Source: Sulfitobacter dubius
GTDB lineage: Bacteria; Pseudomonadota; Alphaproteobacteria; Rhodobacterales; Rhodobacteraceae
Assembly (NCBI RefSeq): GCF_900113435.1
Contig: NZ_FOPG01000001.1
Location: 1,116,001 to 1,180,000 of the forward strand
Length of the DNA: 64,000 nucleotides
Direction: 5' to 3'
A program made the position numbers and the translations under genes. The notes under the pieces are model-generated. The model did not search any database and was not told the origin of the DNA. It saw nothing but the letters and a program-made list of their open reading frames with translations. Positions 27,375 to 36,481 of this stretch are shown here, one piece after another (the first letter of the stretch is position 1; each line of letters starts with the position of its first letter).

Positions 27375-27393
27375 TGTGACAAAGACTGTCACA
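27375..27393. promoter_or_regulatory. Inverted repeat TGTGAC-N7-GTCACA before pyc
   Basis: A perfect 6-bp dyad with a 7-base centre lies 65 bases upstream of the pyc GTG, in the only gap between the hydroxy-acid dehydrogenase and pyc genes. It looks like an operator for a dimeric regulator. The regulator is unknown. The half-sites resemble Crp-type TGTGA/TCACA but the spacing is wrong for Crp. Confidence 0.4.
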
Positions 27394-27457
27394 GCCCTCT
27401 TGCGCTGCACCGCAGCATCCCTAAGCTGCCTCCAAATCCAGCAGGGGAGACTAACCA

Positions 27458-30400
27458 GTGACCGATTTCAAAAAGATCCTGATCGCCAACCGCGGTGAGA
27501 TTGCGATCCGCATCATGCGCGCCGCCAATGAGATGGGCAAGAAAACGGTCGCGGTCTATGCCGAGGAAGACAAGCTTGGCCTGCACCGGTTCAAGGCGGA
27601 TGAGGCCTATCGCATCGGCGAGGGTTTAGGCCCCGTCGCGGCATATCTCAGCATTGATGAAATGATCCGCGTCGCCAAAGCCTCCGGCGCTGATGCGATC
27701 CATCCGGGCTATGGCCTTCTGTCGGAAAACCCCGAATTCGTCGATGCTTGTGTGAACAATGGCATTACCTTCATCGGTCCGCGCGCCGAAACCATGCGCG
27801 CACTTGGCGACAAAGCCTCGGCCCGCCGCGTTGCGATGGAGGCAGGCGTTCCGGTAATCCCGGCGACCGAGGTGCTGGGCGAAGACATGGACGCAATCCG
27901 CGCCGAAGCCGCCGAAGTCGGCTATCCCCTGATGCTCAAAGCCTCATGGGGCGGCGGCGGTCGCGGCATGCGCCCGATCATGTCCGAGAAAGAACTCGAA
28001 GAGAAAGTCCGCGAAGGGCGGCGCGAGGCCGAAGCGGCCTTTGGCAATGGCGAAGGCTATCTGGAGAAGATGATCCTGCGTGCCCGCCACGTCGAAGTGC
28101 AGATCTTGGGCGACAAGCAGGGCGACATTTACCACCTTTATGAGCGCGATTGCTCTGTCCAGCGCCGCAATCAAAAGGTCGTCGAACGCGCGCCCGCGCC
28201 TTACCTGAGCGAAGAACAACGCTCCGAGATTTGTGAATTGGGCCGCAAGATCTGCGCCCATGTGAACTATGAATGTGCCGGCACCGTCGAATTCCTGATG
28301 GATATGGACGACGGCAAATTCTACTTTATCGAAGTGAACCCGCGCGTGCAGGTCGAACATACCGTCACCGAAGAGGTCACCGGCATCGACATCGTCCGCG
28401 CCCAGATCCTTATCGCCGAGGGCAAACCGCTGGCCGAGGCCACCGGCAAGGCCCGCCAAGAAGACATCACCCTCACCGGCCACGCGCTGCAAACCCGCGT
28501 CACAACCGAAGACCCGCAGAACAATTTCATCCCCGACTATGGCCGCATCACCGCCTACCGCTCGGCCACCGGCATGGGCATTCGCCTGGATGGCGGCACT
28601 GCCTATGCGGGCGGGGTCATCACGCGCTATTACGACAGCCTGCTGACCAAGGTGACCGCCAAAGCGCCAACGCCCGAAATGGCCATCGCCCGGATGGATC
28701 GCGCCTTGCGCGAGTTCCGGGTGCGCGGGGTCAGCACCAACATCGCCTTTGTCGAGAACCTGCTGAAACACCCGACGTTTCTGAACAATGAATACACCAC
28801 CAAATTCATCGACGAGACGCCCGAGCTTTTCGACTTCAAACAGCGCCGCGACCGCGCCACCAAGGTGCTGACCTATATCGCCGACATCACCGTCAACGGC
28901 CACCCGGAGACCAAGGGCCACGCCCTGCCCGCCGCCCATGTCCGCGACCCCAAGCCGCCCGTGCTGCGCGGCGAGCCGCAGATGGGCACGCGCAACCTGT
29001 TGGAGCAAAAAGGCCCACAAGCTGTGGCCGATTGGATGAGCCAGCAGCGCCAACTGCTCATCACCGACACCACCATGCGCGACGCGCATCAATCCCTGCT
29101 TGCCACCCGTATGCGCTCGCGCGACATGATCCGCGTGGCCCCCGCCTATGCCGCCAATCTGCCGCAACTGTTCTCAGTCGAGTGCTGGGGCGGGGCGACC
29201 TTTGATGTGGCTTACCGCTTTTTGCAGGAATGCCCTTGGCAACGCCTCCGCGACCTGCGCGCGGCAATGCCCAATGTGATGACCCAGATGCTGCTGCGTG
29301 CCTCTAACGGGGTGGGCTACACCAATTACCCCGACAACGTGGTGCAGAAATTCGTTTCTACCGCCGCCAATACCGGCGTTGATGTCTTCCGCGTCTTCGA
29401 CAGCCTGAACTGGGTTGAGAACATGCGCGTCGCGATGGATGCTGTGGTCGAGGCGGGCAAAGTCTGCGAAGGCACGATCTGCTACACGGGCGACATCTTT
29501 GACCCTGACCGTGCGAAATACGACCTTCAGTATTACGTCACGATGGGCAAGGATTTGAAAGCTGCCGGCGCGCATGTGCTGGGGCTGAAAGACATGGCCG
29601 GTCTGCTGAAACCCGCCCAAGCCCGCGCATTGGTCAAAGCGCTGAAATCCGAAGTCGGCCTGCCGATCCACTTCCATACCCATGACACCGCAGGCAGTGC
29701 CACCGCGACAATCCTCGCCGCCTCCGAGGCGGGCGTTGATGCTGTCGATTGCGCCATGGACGCGCTTTCGGGCAACACCTCGCAGGCGACGCTGGGCACC
29801 GTGGTTTCGGCCCTGCAACACACCGACCGCGACACTGGGATCGACATGAAAGCCGTGCGCGAAATCTCGGATTACTGGGAAGAAGTCCGCGCCCATTACG
29901 CCGCCTTCGAGACCGGGATGCAGGCCCCGTCCTCCGAAGTTTATCTGCACGAAATGCCCGGCGGCCAGTTCACCAACCTCAAGGCGCAGGCTGCCTCCAT
30001 GGGGTTGGAAGACCGCTGGCCCGAGGTGGCGCGCACCTATGCGGATGTGAACCAGATGTTCGGCGATATTGTGAAAGTGACGCCCTCCTCCAAGGTCGTG
30101 GGCGACATGGCCTTGATGATGGTGTCCCAAGGTCTCACCCGCGCGCAGGTCGAAGACCCGAATGTCGACGTTTCCTTCCCCGACAGCGTGATCGACATGA
30201 TGCGCGGCAATCTGGGCCAGCCGCCGAATGGCTTCCCGGCGGGCATCGTGAAAAAGGTGCTCAAGGGCGAGGCACCGAACACCGAGCGCCCCGGCAAACA
30301 CCTTGAACCCGTTGATCTTGAGGCCATCCGCAAGGAACTGTCAGACCAGCTTGATGGGATGCAGATCGACGATGAAGACCTCTGCGGCTATCTCATGTAT

Positions 30401-30898
30401 CCCAAGGTTTTCCTCGACTACATGGGCCGCCACCGCCTCTATGGTCCGGTCCGCACCCTGCCCACGCATACGTTCTTCTATGGCATGGAACCCGGTGCTG
30501 AAATCTCGGCTGAGATCGACCCCGGCAAGACCTTGGAAATCCGTCTTCAGGCTGAATCCGAGGCCGGAGAAGATGGCGAGGTGAAAGTGTTCTTTGAGCT
30601 CAACGGCCAACCACGGGTGATCCGTGTGGCGAACCGGTTGGTAAAAGATGCCACCGTGCAGCGGCCCAAAGCCAAAGCAGGCAATGACAACCACATCGGC
30701 GCGCCGATGCCCGGTGTTGTGGCCTCTGTCGGGGTGAAAGAAGGGCAAAAAATCAAGGCTGGTGATCTTTTGCTGACCATTGAGGCGATGAAAATGGAAA
30801 CGGGCCTACATGCGGAACGTGATGCTGTGGTCAAAGCGGTGCATGTGCAGGCCGGAGGGCAGATTGACGCCAAAGACCTGCTTGTCGAACTCGAATAA
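27458..30898 (+). CDS. pyc: Pyruvate carboxylase
   Basis: Pyruvate carboxylase makes oxaloacetate from pyruvate, bicarbonate and ATP for anaplerosis. The 1146-residue single-chain enzyme contains biotin carboxylase (residues 1-450; KASWGGGGRGMRP, EVNPRVQVEHTVTEE), then carboxyltransferase (about 530-810; DTTMRDAHQSLLATRMR, HFHTHDTAG). The PC tetramerisation region and the biotinyl domain with AMKME (Lys1112 biotinylated) follow. The GTG start has AGGGGAGA upstream. In roseobacters this enzyme is important for CO2 fixation during growth on organic substrates (established for the group). Confidence 0.98.
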   Translation: MTDFKKILIANRGEIAIRIMRAANEMGKKTVAVYAEEDKLGLHRFKADEAYRIGEGLGPVAAYLSIDEMIRVAKASGADAIHPGYGLLSENPEFVDACVNNGITFIGPRAETMRALGDKASARRVAMEAGVPVIPATEVLGEDMDAIRAEAAEVGYPLMLKASWGGGGRGMRPIMSEKELEEKVREGRREAEAAFGNGEGYLEKMILRARHVEVQILGDKQGDIYHLYERDCSVQRRNQKVVERAPAPYLSEEQRSEICELGRKICAHVNYECAGTVEFLMDMDDGKFYFIEVNPRVQVEHTVTEEVTGIDIVRAQILIAEGKPLAEATGKARQEDITLTGHALQTRVTTEDPQNNFIPDYGRITAYRSATGMGIRLDGGTAYAGGVITRYYDSLLTKVTAKAPTPEMAIARMDRALREFRVRGVSTNIAFVENLLKHPTFLNNEYTTKFIDETPELFDFKQRRDRATKVLTYIADITVNGHPETKGHALPAAHVRDPKPPVLRGEPQMGTRNLLEQKGPQAVADWMSQQRQLLITDTTMRDAHQSLLATRMRSRDMIRVAPAYAANLPQLFSVECWGGATFDVAYRFLQECPWQRLRDLRAAMPNVMTQMLLRASNGVGYTNYPDNVVQKFVSTAANTGVDVFRVFDSLNWVENMRVAMDAVVEAGKVCEGTICYTGDIFDPDRAKYDLQYYVTMGKDLKAAGAHVLGLKDMAGLLKPAQARALVKALKSEVGLPIHFHTHDTAGSATATILAASEAGVDAVDCAMDALSGNTSQATLGTVVSALQHTDRDTGIDMKAVREISDYWEEVRAHYAAFETGMQAPSSEVYLHEMPGGQFTNLKAQAASMGLEDRWPEVARTYADVNQMFGDIVKVTPSSKVVGDMALMMVSQGLTRAQVEDPNVDVSFPDSVIDMMRGNLGQPPNGFPAGIVKKVLKGEAPNTERPGKHLEPVDLEAIRKELSDQLDGMQIDDEDLCGYLMYPKVFLDYMGRHRLYGPVRTLPTHTFFYGMEPGAEISAEIDPGKTLEIRLQAESEAGEDGEVKVFFELNGQPRVIRVANRLVKDATVQRPKAKAGNDNHIGAPMPGVVASVGVKEGQKIKAGDLLLTIEAMKMETGLHAERDAVVKAVHVQAGGQIDAKDLLVELE

Positions 30899-30905
30899 TT
30901 AAAAA

Positions 30906-30929
30906 CCGGGCGCGGTATGCCGCGCCCGG
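30906..30929. terminator. Perfect GC stem-loop between pyc and the VOC gene
   Basis: A 10-bp perfect stem (CCGGGCGCGG / CCGCGCCCGG, TATG loop) follows the pyc stop by 7 bases. On the plus strand no U-run follows, and the ribosome site of the next gene starts four bases later. On the minus strand it is followed by TTTTTAATT. It may reduce readthrough from pyc or protect the pyc mRNA 3' end. Confidence 0.5.
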
Positions 30930-30944
30930 CCAAAAGGAGCCGTC

Positions 30945-31319
30945 ATGTATCTTTCCGCAATTACGCTCATCGTGCCCGATTATGATCCGGCAATCGCCTT
31001 TTACTGCGGCGTTATGGGTTTTGACCTTGCCGAAGACGTGGATCAGGGCCGCAAACGTTGGGTCCGCGTCACGCCGCCGGGCGCACAGACAGGGTTCATC
31101 CTTGCCCGCGCCGAGGGCAAGACGCAGGAGGCGGCGATCGGCAATCAAGGCGCAGGCCGTGTCTGGTTGTTTCTGAAGGTCGAGGATTTCACCGCTGCGT
31201 TTGATCAGTTAACGGCGGCTGGCGTGACGTTCGAGGAAGAGCCGCGTCATGAACCCTATGGCAAGGTCGCCGTCTTTCGCGACCCCTTTGGCAACCGCTG
31301 GGATCTGCTGGGCGATTAG
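30945..31319 (+). CDS. VOC superfamily (glyoxalase/bleomycin-resistance-like) protein
   Basis: The 124-residue protein has two beta-alpha-beta-beta-beta modules of the vicinal oxygen chelate fold: MYLSAITLIVPDYDPAIAFYCGVMGF, and RVWLFLKVEDFTAAFDQLTAAGVTFEEEP ending in AVFRDPFGNRWDLLGD. The FRDPFGNxWDL ending is typical of the family. Substrate is unknown. A strong AAAAGGAG precedes the ATG. Confidence 0.85.
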   Translation: MYLSAITLIVPDYDPAIAFYCGVMGFDLAEDVDQGRKRWVRVTPPGAQTGFILARAEGKTQEAAIGNQGAGRVWLFLKVEDFTAAFDQLTAAGVTFEEEPRHEPYGKVAVFRDPFGNRWDLLGD

Positions 31320-31396
31320 GCGACCGCGTCCCCGCGCCGCATTGCCATCGCGCCAGTCTTGACTATCTTGATGCCCAAGTGAGCCTGAGCAACGCC

Positions 31397-31879
31397 ATGC
31401 CCTACGAATGGAAAACCCCGCCCCGCGCTGACCCGCAAATGATGCGCCTCTGGCCGCATCAATCTCTGCCCGCACGCGGCTTTGCTGCGTTCATGCTGGC
31501 GACGTTTACACTTGCGATGATCCCTTTGTTTGCCATGCTTGGCACCGCCTTGCTGTGGGGATTGCTGCCTTTTGTGTTGATCGCCTTGGGTGCGATTTAC
31601 TGGGCTTTGCAGCACAACCACCACGCCCGCCAGATCGAAGAGGTTCTGACACTCGACGACACAACCGCGCGGCTGGTGCACAGAACGGCCAAGGGCGAGG
31701 TGAAGGATTGGACCTGCAACCGCTATTGGACCCGCGTGAAGAAATACCAAGATGACGGCCCGGTGCCGCATTACGTCACCCTGCGCGGCGGAGGCCGCGA
31801 GGTAGAGATCGGCGCATTCCTCAGCGAAGAAGAACGGATCGCACTGTTCGAAGACTTGTCGCGCCACCTTCAAACATAA
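31397..31879 (+). CDS. DUF2244 membrane protein
   Basis: The 160-residue protein has the DUF2244 pattern: an N-terminal LWPHQSLPARGFAAFM, two membrane segments (about residues 28-70), then a soluble part ending GGREVEIGAFLSEEERIALFEDLSRHLQ. Function is unknown. I use the ATG at 31397 (MPYEWKTPP). A GTG 18 bases upstream is also in frame. It is convergent with the YqeY-type gene, with a terminator of that gene touching its stop. Confidence 0.82.
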   Translation: MPYEWKTPPRADPQMMRLWPHQSLPARGFAAFMLATFTLAMIPLFAMLGTALLWGLLPFVLIALGAIYWALQHNHHARQIEEVLTLDDTTARLVHRTAKGEVKDWTCNRYWTRVKKYQDDGPVPHYVTLRGGGREVEIGAFLSEEERIALFEDLSRHLQT

Positions 31880-31904
31880 AAGGGCCAGACCCAACGGCCC
31901 AGCC
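31878..31904 (-). terminator. Terminator of the YqeY-type gene
   Basis: On the minus strand GGGCC-N9-GGCCC is followed by TTTTAT, 28 bases beyond the stop of the gene ending at 31932. A second small stem (AGCTAAA / TTTAGCT, 31917-31937) overlaps that stop codon. Confidence 0.55.
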
Positions 31905-31931
31905 CCTCGTTCTGACAGCTAAATATGCTGT

Positions 31932-32390
31932 TTAGCTCAGCCGTTCCTTGATGACCGGCCCAACGGCACCGAAATCCATCTGACCGGTATAGCGCTCTTT
32001 CAAAAGCCCCATGACCTTGCCCATGTCGCGGATCGAGGTCGCGCCAATCTCTTTGATGGCGGCGTCCACGGCGGCGGCGGTTTCCGGCACGGTCAGTTGC
32101 CGCGGAAGGAACTCTTCGATCACTTCGACCTCTTCGCGCTCACGCTCTGCAAGGTCCAAACGACCGCCCTCTTCATAGGCGCGCGCCGATTCTTGACGCT
32201 GTTTCGCCATCTTGCTGAGGATACCCAGCACTTCGGCATCCGACACCCCGTCGTCCTTACCCGTGGCCCGGGCGGCGATATCTTTGTCCTTGATCGCAGC
32301 ATTGATAAGCCGCAGCGTCGAAAGCCTGTCCGCCGCCTTGTCTTTCATGGCCTGTTTCAAAGCATCCGAGATGCGCATCCGCAATGACAT
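31932..32390 (-). CDS. GatB/YqeY domain protein
   Basis: The 152-residue helical protein has the YqeY pattern: MSLRMRISDALKQAMKDKAADRLSTLRLINAAIKD, then VLSKM-like and REREEVEVIEEFLPRQL, and RDMGKVMGLLKERYTGQMDFGAVGPVIKE. The domain is related to the tRNA-binding tail of GatB, but the free-standing protein has no proven role. It is divergent from carA, an arrangement common in alphaproteobacteria, with a 195-base intergenic region that may hold both promoters. Confidence 0.9.
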   Translation of the reverse strand: MSLRMRISDALKQAMKDKAADRLSTLRLINAAIKDKDIAARATGKDDGVSDAEVLGILSKMAKQRQESARAYEEGGRLDLAEREREEVEVIEEFLPRQLTVPETAAAVDAAIKEIGATSIRDMGKVMGLLKERYTGQMDFGAVGPVIKERLS

Positions 32391-32585
32391 GGTGGTTTCC
32401 TGTGTTTCGCTTAATCCAAGGGTCGCAGCTTACCTGCTCTGTTCGGGCGGAGCAATGGGGGGTGACGATTGGTAACTATCTGTTTTTACAAGATATCTCA
32501 TTTCTTTTACCCTATTGACCCCGCGCCCGCGCGGGACTAGGTTGCCACCCGTTTACCCGCACCCTTTCAGCCCGGAGACTGCCCC

Positions 32586-33746
32586 ATGTCCGCGCCTGCT
32601 CGCCCCCGCCCAACCGCCTGCCTTGCTCTTGCGGATGGATCGATTTTCTACGGCATGGGATTTGGCGCCGCTGGCCAAACCGTGGCGGAGTTGTGCTTCA
32701 ACACCGCAATGACCGGCTACCAAGAGATCATGACCGACCCCTCATATGCGGGCCAGATCGTGACCTTCACCTTCCCGCATATCGGCAACGTCGGCACCAA
32801 CCCCGAAGATGACGAAACCGGCGATCCGGTCGCGGCTGGTATGGTCGTCAAATGGATGCCCACCACGCCCAGCAGTTGGCGCAACATTCAGCCGCTCTCG
32901 GAGTGGCTGGCTGCGCGTGGCCGTATCGCCATCGGCGGTATCGACACCCGCCGCCTGACCCGCGCGATCCGCCAGCAGGGCGCGCCGCACGCCGCCCTCG
33001 CCCATGACCCGGACGGCAACTTCGATATCGAAGCACTGGTTGCCGCCGCCCGCGAATTTGCCGGGCTCGAAGGGATGGATCTGGCCAAGGATGTTACCTG
33101 TGCCCAGACTTACCGCTGGAACGAGATGCGTTGGGCATGGCCCGATGGCTACGCGCCCCAGAACGAAGCGAAGCACAAAGTGGTGGCCGTCGATTACGGT
33201 GCGAAACGCAATATCTTGCGCTGTCTTGCCTCGGCTGATTGTGACGTGACCGTGCTGCCTGCAACCGCGACCTATGACGATATCATGGCCCACAAGCCCG
33301 ATGGTGTCTTTCTGACCAATGGCCCCGGCGATCCGGCGGCCACCGGTGTCTATGCGGTGCCGATGATCAAGGACGTTCTGAACAAGACCGATCTGCCGGT
33401 CTTTGGCATTTGCCTTGGCCATCAGATGCTGGCGCTGGCGCTTGGTGCCAAGACCGTCAAAATGAGCCACGGTCACCACGGCGCGAACCACCCGGTCAAG
33501 GACAACGATACCGGCAAGGTTGAGATTACCTCGATGAATCACGGCTTTGCGGTTGACGGTCAATCCCTGCCCGAGGGCGTGCGTGAGACGCATGTGTCCC
33601 TGTTTGACGGGTCCAACTGTGGCATTCGCCTTGATGGACGTCCAGTCTGGTCGGTGCAACACCACCCCGAAGCCAGCCCCGGCCCGCAAGACAGCTATTA
33701 CCTGTTTGAGCGTTTCAGCGAAGCCATGGCCGCGCGCAACGCCTAA
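32586..33746 (+). CDS. carA: Carbamoyl-phosphate synthase small (glutaminase) subunit
   Basis: CarA releases ammonia from glutamine for carbamoyl phosphate made by CarB, feeding arginine and pyrimidine synthesis. The 386-residue protein has the N-terminal CarA domain (ADGSIFYGMGFGAAGQTVAELCFNT-type start, TGYQEIMTDPSYAGQ). It is followed by a class I glutaminase domain with the nucleophile motif FGICLGHQM and the His/Glu pair VQHHPEASPGP. carB is not in the window. Confidence 0.98.
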   Translation: MSAPARPRPTACLALADGSIFYGMGFGAAGQTVAELCFNTAMTGYQEIMTDPSYAGQIVTFTFPHIGNVGTNPEDDETGDPVAAGMVVKWMPTTPSSWRNIQPLSEWLAARGRIAIGGIDTRRLTRAIRQQGAPHAALAHDPDGNFDIEALVAAAREFAGLEGMDLAKDVTCAQTYRWNEMRWAWPDGYAPQNEAKHKVVAVDYGAKRNILRCLASADCDVTVLPATATYDDIMAHKPDGVFLTNGPGDPAATGVYAVPMIKDVLNKTDLPVFGICLGHQMLALALGAKTVKMSHGHHGANHPVKDNDTGKVEITSMNHGFAVDGQSLPEGVRETHVSLFDGSNCGIRLDGRPVWSVQHHPEASPGPQDSYYLFERFSEAMAARNA

Positions 33747-33780
33747 ATTTCGGCACATGTATTGATTGCATAGGCGGCTG

Positions 33781-33796
33781 TTAACTCTGGCTTAAC
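33781..33796 (+). promoter_or_regulatory. CtrA-type box TTAA-N7-TTAAC
   Basis: TTAA-CTCTGGC-TTAAC is an exact match to the full CtrA recognition sequence of alphaproteobacteria. It lies 43 bases upstream of the glycosyltransferase ATG. CtrA in roseobacters controls motility, gene-transfer and c-di-GMP genes, so control of this surface-polysaccharide-like gene is plausible. Confidence 0.55.
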
Positions 33797-33838
33797 GGTC
33801 GCCTGTCAGTCTCATTTCGAACCTCTTCGGGGCACGGA

Positions 33839-35776
33839 ATGAGCAACCTTCGCCTAAAACTTTCGGCACCGCGTGTGGCCACCGCACCCGCCCAGCGGAT
33901 GCGGTTGGGCCAATACCTAATCGCAGCAGGTGCCATTGGGCCTGATGATCTGCTACATGGGCTTGCGCTGCAACGCCGGATCGATGCGCCTTTGGGCGAG
34001 GTTCTGGCCGCCGAGGGGTTAATTTCCCCCGAAGATATCGTCAAAACCCTCGCCCGGCAGTATGGGGCGCAGCCTGTCGACCTGATCCGCAGCCCCTCTG
34101 ACCCGCGGCTCTCTAAGCAGATACCCGTCACGATTTGCCTGAAATTTGGCGCGGTTCCTTGGCTGGAACTGGGCGACCGGCTTTTGGTGGCGACCGGACG
34201 ACCCGGCGATTTTGCGCAGCTTTGCAGTGCTTTGGGCGAAAGGGGCGAAACCCTGATGCTGGTCGTTGCCGCCCCCCAGCATGTGCAGGCCCAAATCGGC
34301 AAGCTCTACGCGGCGGAACTCGCGCATCATGCTGCGACGCGCGTCCCTGCCCTAGAAAGCTGTCGAGACTGGGGCGCACACGGCAGGATCCGGCAATCTG
34401 CAACGGCAGCCCTGTGGCTGACCGCGGCCGCCTTGCTGTTGCTCTTTCCCTCGGCGGTCTTGGCAATAGCGCTTCTCTGGGGGGCGATCACACTGTTGAT
34501 GACCAGCGCATTAAAAGCAGCGGCACTGTGGGGGGCGCTAAATCACCCGCGCCCGCCCCCTGCCCAGCCCAACCTCCGAGACCTAAAGGGATTTCGTCTG
34601 CCACGCGTCTCGGTCTTAGTGCCGCTTTTGCGCGAGAAAGAGATCGCGCAGGCGCTTATCGCGCGGCTTTCCCGACTTACCTATCCAAAGTCTCTTTTAG
34701 AAGTGGTTTTGGTTCTTGAGGCGAGCGACAAGGTTACCCGAAATACGATTGAACGCACCTCTCTTCCCCCGTGGATCACCGTGATCGAAGTGCCCGATGC
34801 CGGGGTGTTAAAGACCAAGCCCCGCGCGCTGAATTATGCGCTCGATTTTTGCCGGGGCAGTATCATTGGGGTCTGGGATGCCGAAGACGCGCCAGAGCCG
34901 GACCAGATCGAACAAGTCGTCACCCGCTTTCAAAATGCACCGAATAATATCGCCTGTTTACAAGGGGTTTTGGATTTCTACAACAGCCGCAGCAACTGGA
35001 TGGCACGCTGTTTTACCATCGAATACGCCACATGGTGGCGCGTGATCCTGCCCGGCATCGCCCGGCTGGGGTTGGTTGTCCCTTTGGGTGGAACGACCCT
35101 GTTTTTCCGCCGTGATATCCTCGAACGTCTTGGCGCGTGGGACGCACATAACGTGACCGAGGATGCTGATTTGGGCCTGCGGCTGGCGCGGCATGGCTAC
35201 GCCACCGAACTTTTGCCCACCGTCACCTTTGAAGAGGCGAACTGCCGTCCTTGGCCGTGGGTGCGACAACGTTCGCGCTGGCTTAAGGGATATCTGATTA
35301 CATGGTGTGTCCATATGCGCAGGCCGCGGGCCTTGCTGGACGACCTTGGGCTGATCCGGTTCTTAGGCGTGCAGGCGACTTTCCTCGCCACGTTTTCGCA
35401 ATTCGTTCTCGCCCCGCTTCTTTGGTCGCTCTGGCTTAGTTACTTTGGGCTATATCATCCGGTCACAGACTTTCTGTCTTCGACACTCATGACCGCGATC
35501 TTCACGCTTTTTATCCTATCGGAAATGCTGAACCTTTGCGCTTCGGCCATTGCAGTATCAAAAAGCGGCTACCGGCATTTGCTGCCATGGGTCATCACCC
35601 TGCCGCTCTATTTCACATTAGGGGCGATCTCCGCGGCCAAGGCGCTTTATGAACTGAACCGCAGCCCGCATTATTGGGACAAAACCGCCCATGGCCATGC
35701 CCTTCCCCGGGGCGGGCAACGCAAGCCTAAAACTCATCCTCGCGCCGGGCCGCTTCCTGCTTCAATCGGGTCATGA
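33839..35776 (+). CDS. MshEN-domain family 2 glycosyltransferase (membrane)
   Basis: The 645-residue protein starts with an MshEN/GspE-N domain. RLG (22-24), G31, I33, L38, L42, Q45, then LGE (52-54), G60, I62, L71 and Q74 match the two tandem c-di-GMP-binding motifs known from MshE. A double membrane segment (about 184-222) precedes a GT2 domain (about 240-500) with WDAEDAPEPDQ, TEDADLGLRLARHG and the QRSRW motif of processive cellulose-synthase-like enzymes. More membrane segments follow at the end. It may therefore polymerise a surface glycan under c-di-GMP control (inference). The C-terminus overlaps the convergent GntR gene by 50 bases. Confidence 0.88.
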   Translation: MSNLRLKLSAPRVATAPAQRMRLGQYLIAAGAIGPDDLLHGLALQRRIDAPLGEVLAAEGLISPEDIVKTLARQYGAQPVDLIRSPSDPRLSKQIPVTICLKFGAVPWLELGDRLLVATGRPGDFAQLCSALGERGETLMLVVAAPQHVQAQIGKLYAAELAHHAATRVPALESCRDWGAHGRIRQSATAALWLTAAALLLLFPSAVLAIALLWGAITLLMTSALKAAALWGALNHPRPPPAQPNLRDLKGFRLPRVSVLVPLLREKEIAQALIARLSRLTYPKSLLEVVLVLEASDKVTRNTIERTSLPPWITVIEVPDAGVLKTKPRALNYALDFCRGSIIGVWDAEDAPEPDQIEQVVTRFQNAPNNIACLQGVLDFYNSRSNWMARCFTIEYATWWRVILPGIARLGLVVPLGGTTLFFRRDILERLGAWDAHNVTEDADLGLRLARHGYATELLPTVTFEEANCRPWPWVRQRSRWLKGYLITWCVHMRRPRALLDDLGLIRFLGVQATFLATFSQFVLAPLLWSLWLSYFGLYHPVTDFLSSTLMTAIFTLFILSEMLNLCASAIAVSKSGYRHLLPWVITLPLYFTLGAISAAKALYELNRSPHYWDKTAHGHALPRGGQRKPKTHPRAGPLPASIGS

Positions 35777-36380
35777 AAGCGACGGAGATATGGGTGCGCA
35801 ATGCTTGATCTGCCCCATCTTCGTCACGCGCTTCGATCATCTGCACGATACGGTCATGCTCCACTTGGGCAATCTCGCCCCGGCCTTCTACCGCCAGCGA
35901 CGATGTCGCCATAAGCGCCATCGAGCGATGCACAAGATCGAGCTGCTGCACCAGATAGCGGTTATGGGACGCGAGATGAATTTGCTTATGAAACCGCTTA
36001 TTTGCCCGCGCCAACGCATTGGGGTTGCCCGCGAGCGTGTTGTCGGCGTCCACCATCTCGCGCAACACGCGCACCTCCTCGGCTGTGGCATGACGTGCGG
36101 CCAACCGTGCCGCCAGCCCTTCCAGTTCGCCGCGCACGACGTAAAGCTCGGCCATTTGGTTGTGATCCAGCGAGGCAACGATCAAGCTGCGCCCATCACG
36201 CACCAGTAGCGATTGCGTCTCAAGCCGTTGCAATGCCTCACGAATGGGCGTGCGCGATACGCCAAATCGGTCGGCCAACTCACTCTCAACCAACCGGTCA
36301 CCGGGGCGATAGGTGCCGATGTCGATGGCCTCTAGTATCATCGAATAGGCGTCGGTCGGGCCGGTTTTGGCGTCGGGCAT
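35727..36380 (-). CDS. GntR-family transcriptional regulator (FadR/FCD type)
   Basis: The 217-residue protein has an N-terminal winged helix-turn-helix (YRPGDRLVESELADRFGVSRTPIREALQRLE, about residues 22-52). A helical FCD ligand-binding domain follows with the usual Asp/His metal ligands (RANKRFHKQIHLASHN; VEHDRIVQMI; RTHI). Such proteins sense organic acids. The ATG at 36380 with AAGGA upstream is chosen over an earlier TTG. No catabolic operon is adjacent, so the target is unknown. It is divergent from the HAD gene. Confidence 0.92.
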   Translation of the reverse strand: MPDAKTGPTDAYSMILEAIDIGTYRPGDRLVESELADRFGVSRTPIREALQRLETQSLLVRDGRSLIVASLDHNQMAELYVVRGELEGLAARLAARHATAEEVRVLREMVDADNTLAGNPNALARANKRFHKQIHLASHNRYLVQQLDLVHRSMALMATSSLAVEGRGEIAQVEHDRIVQMIEARDEDGADQALRTHISVAFMTRLKQEAARREDEF

Positions 36381-36481
36381 TGGGTACAAGTCCTTGAAAG
36401 TTGCGCCACCTTACTCACCGCGACCATATGCGCAACCCGGGAGGGCTTGCGCGGCTGCCCGTCTCGGCCTACCTCTGCGCC

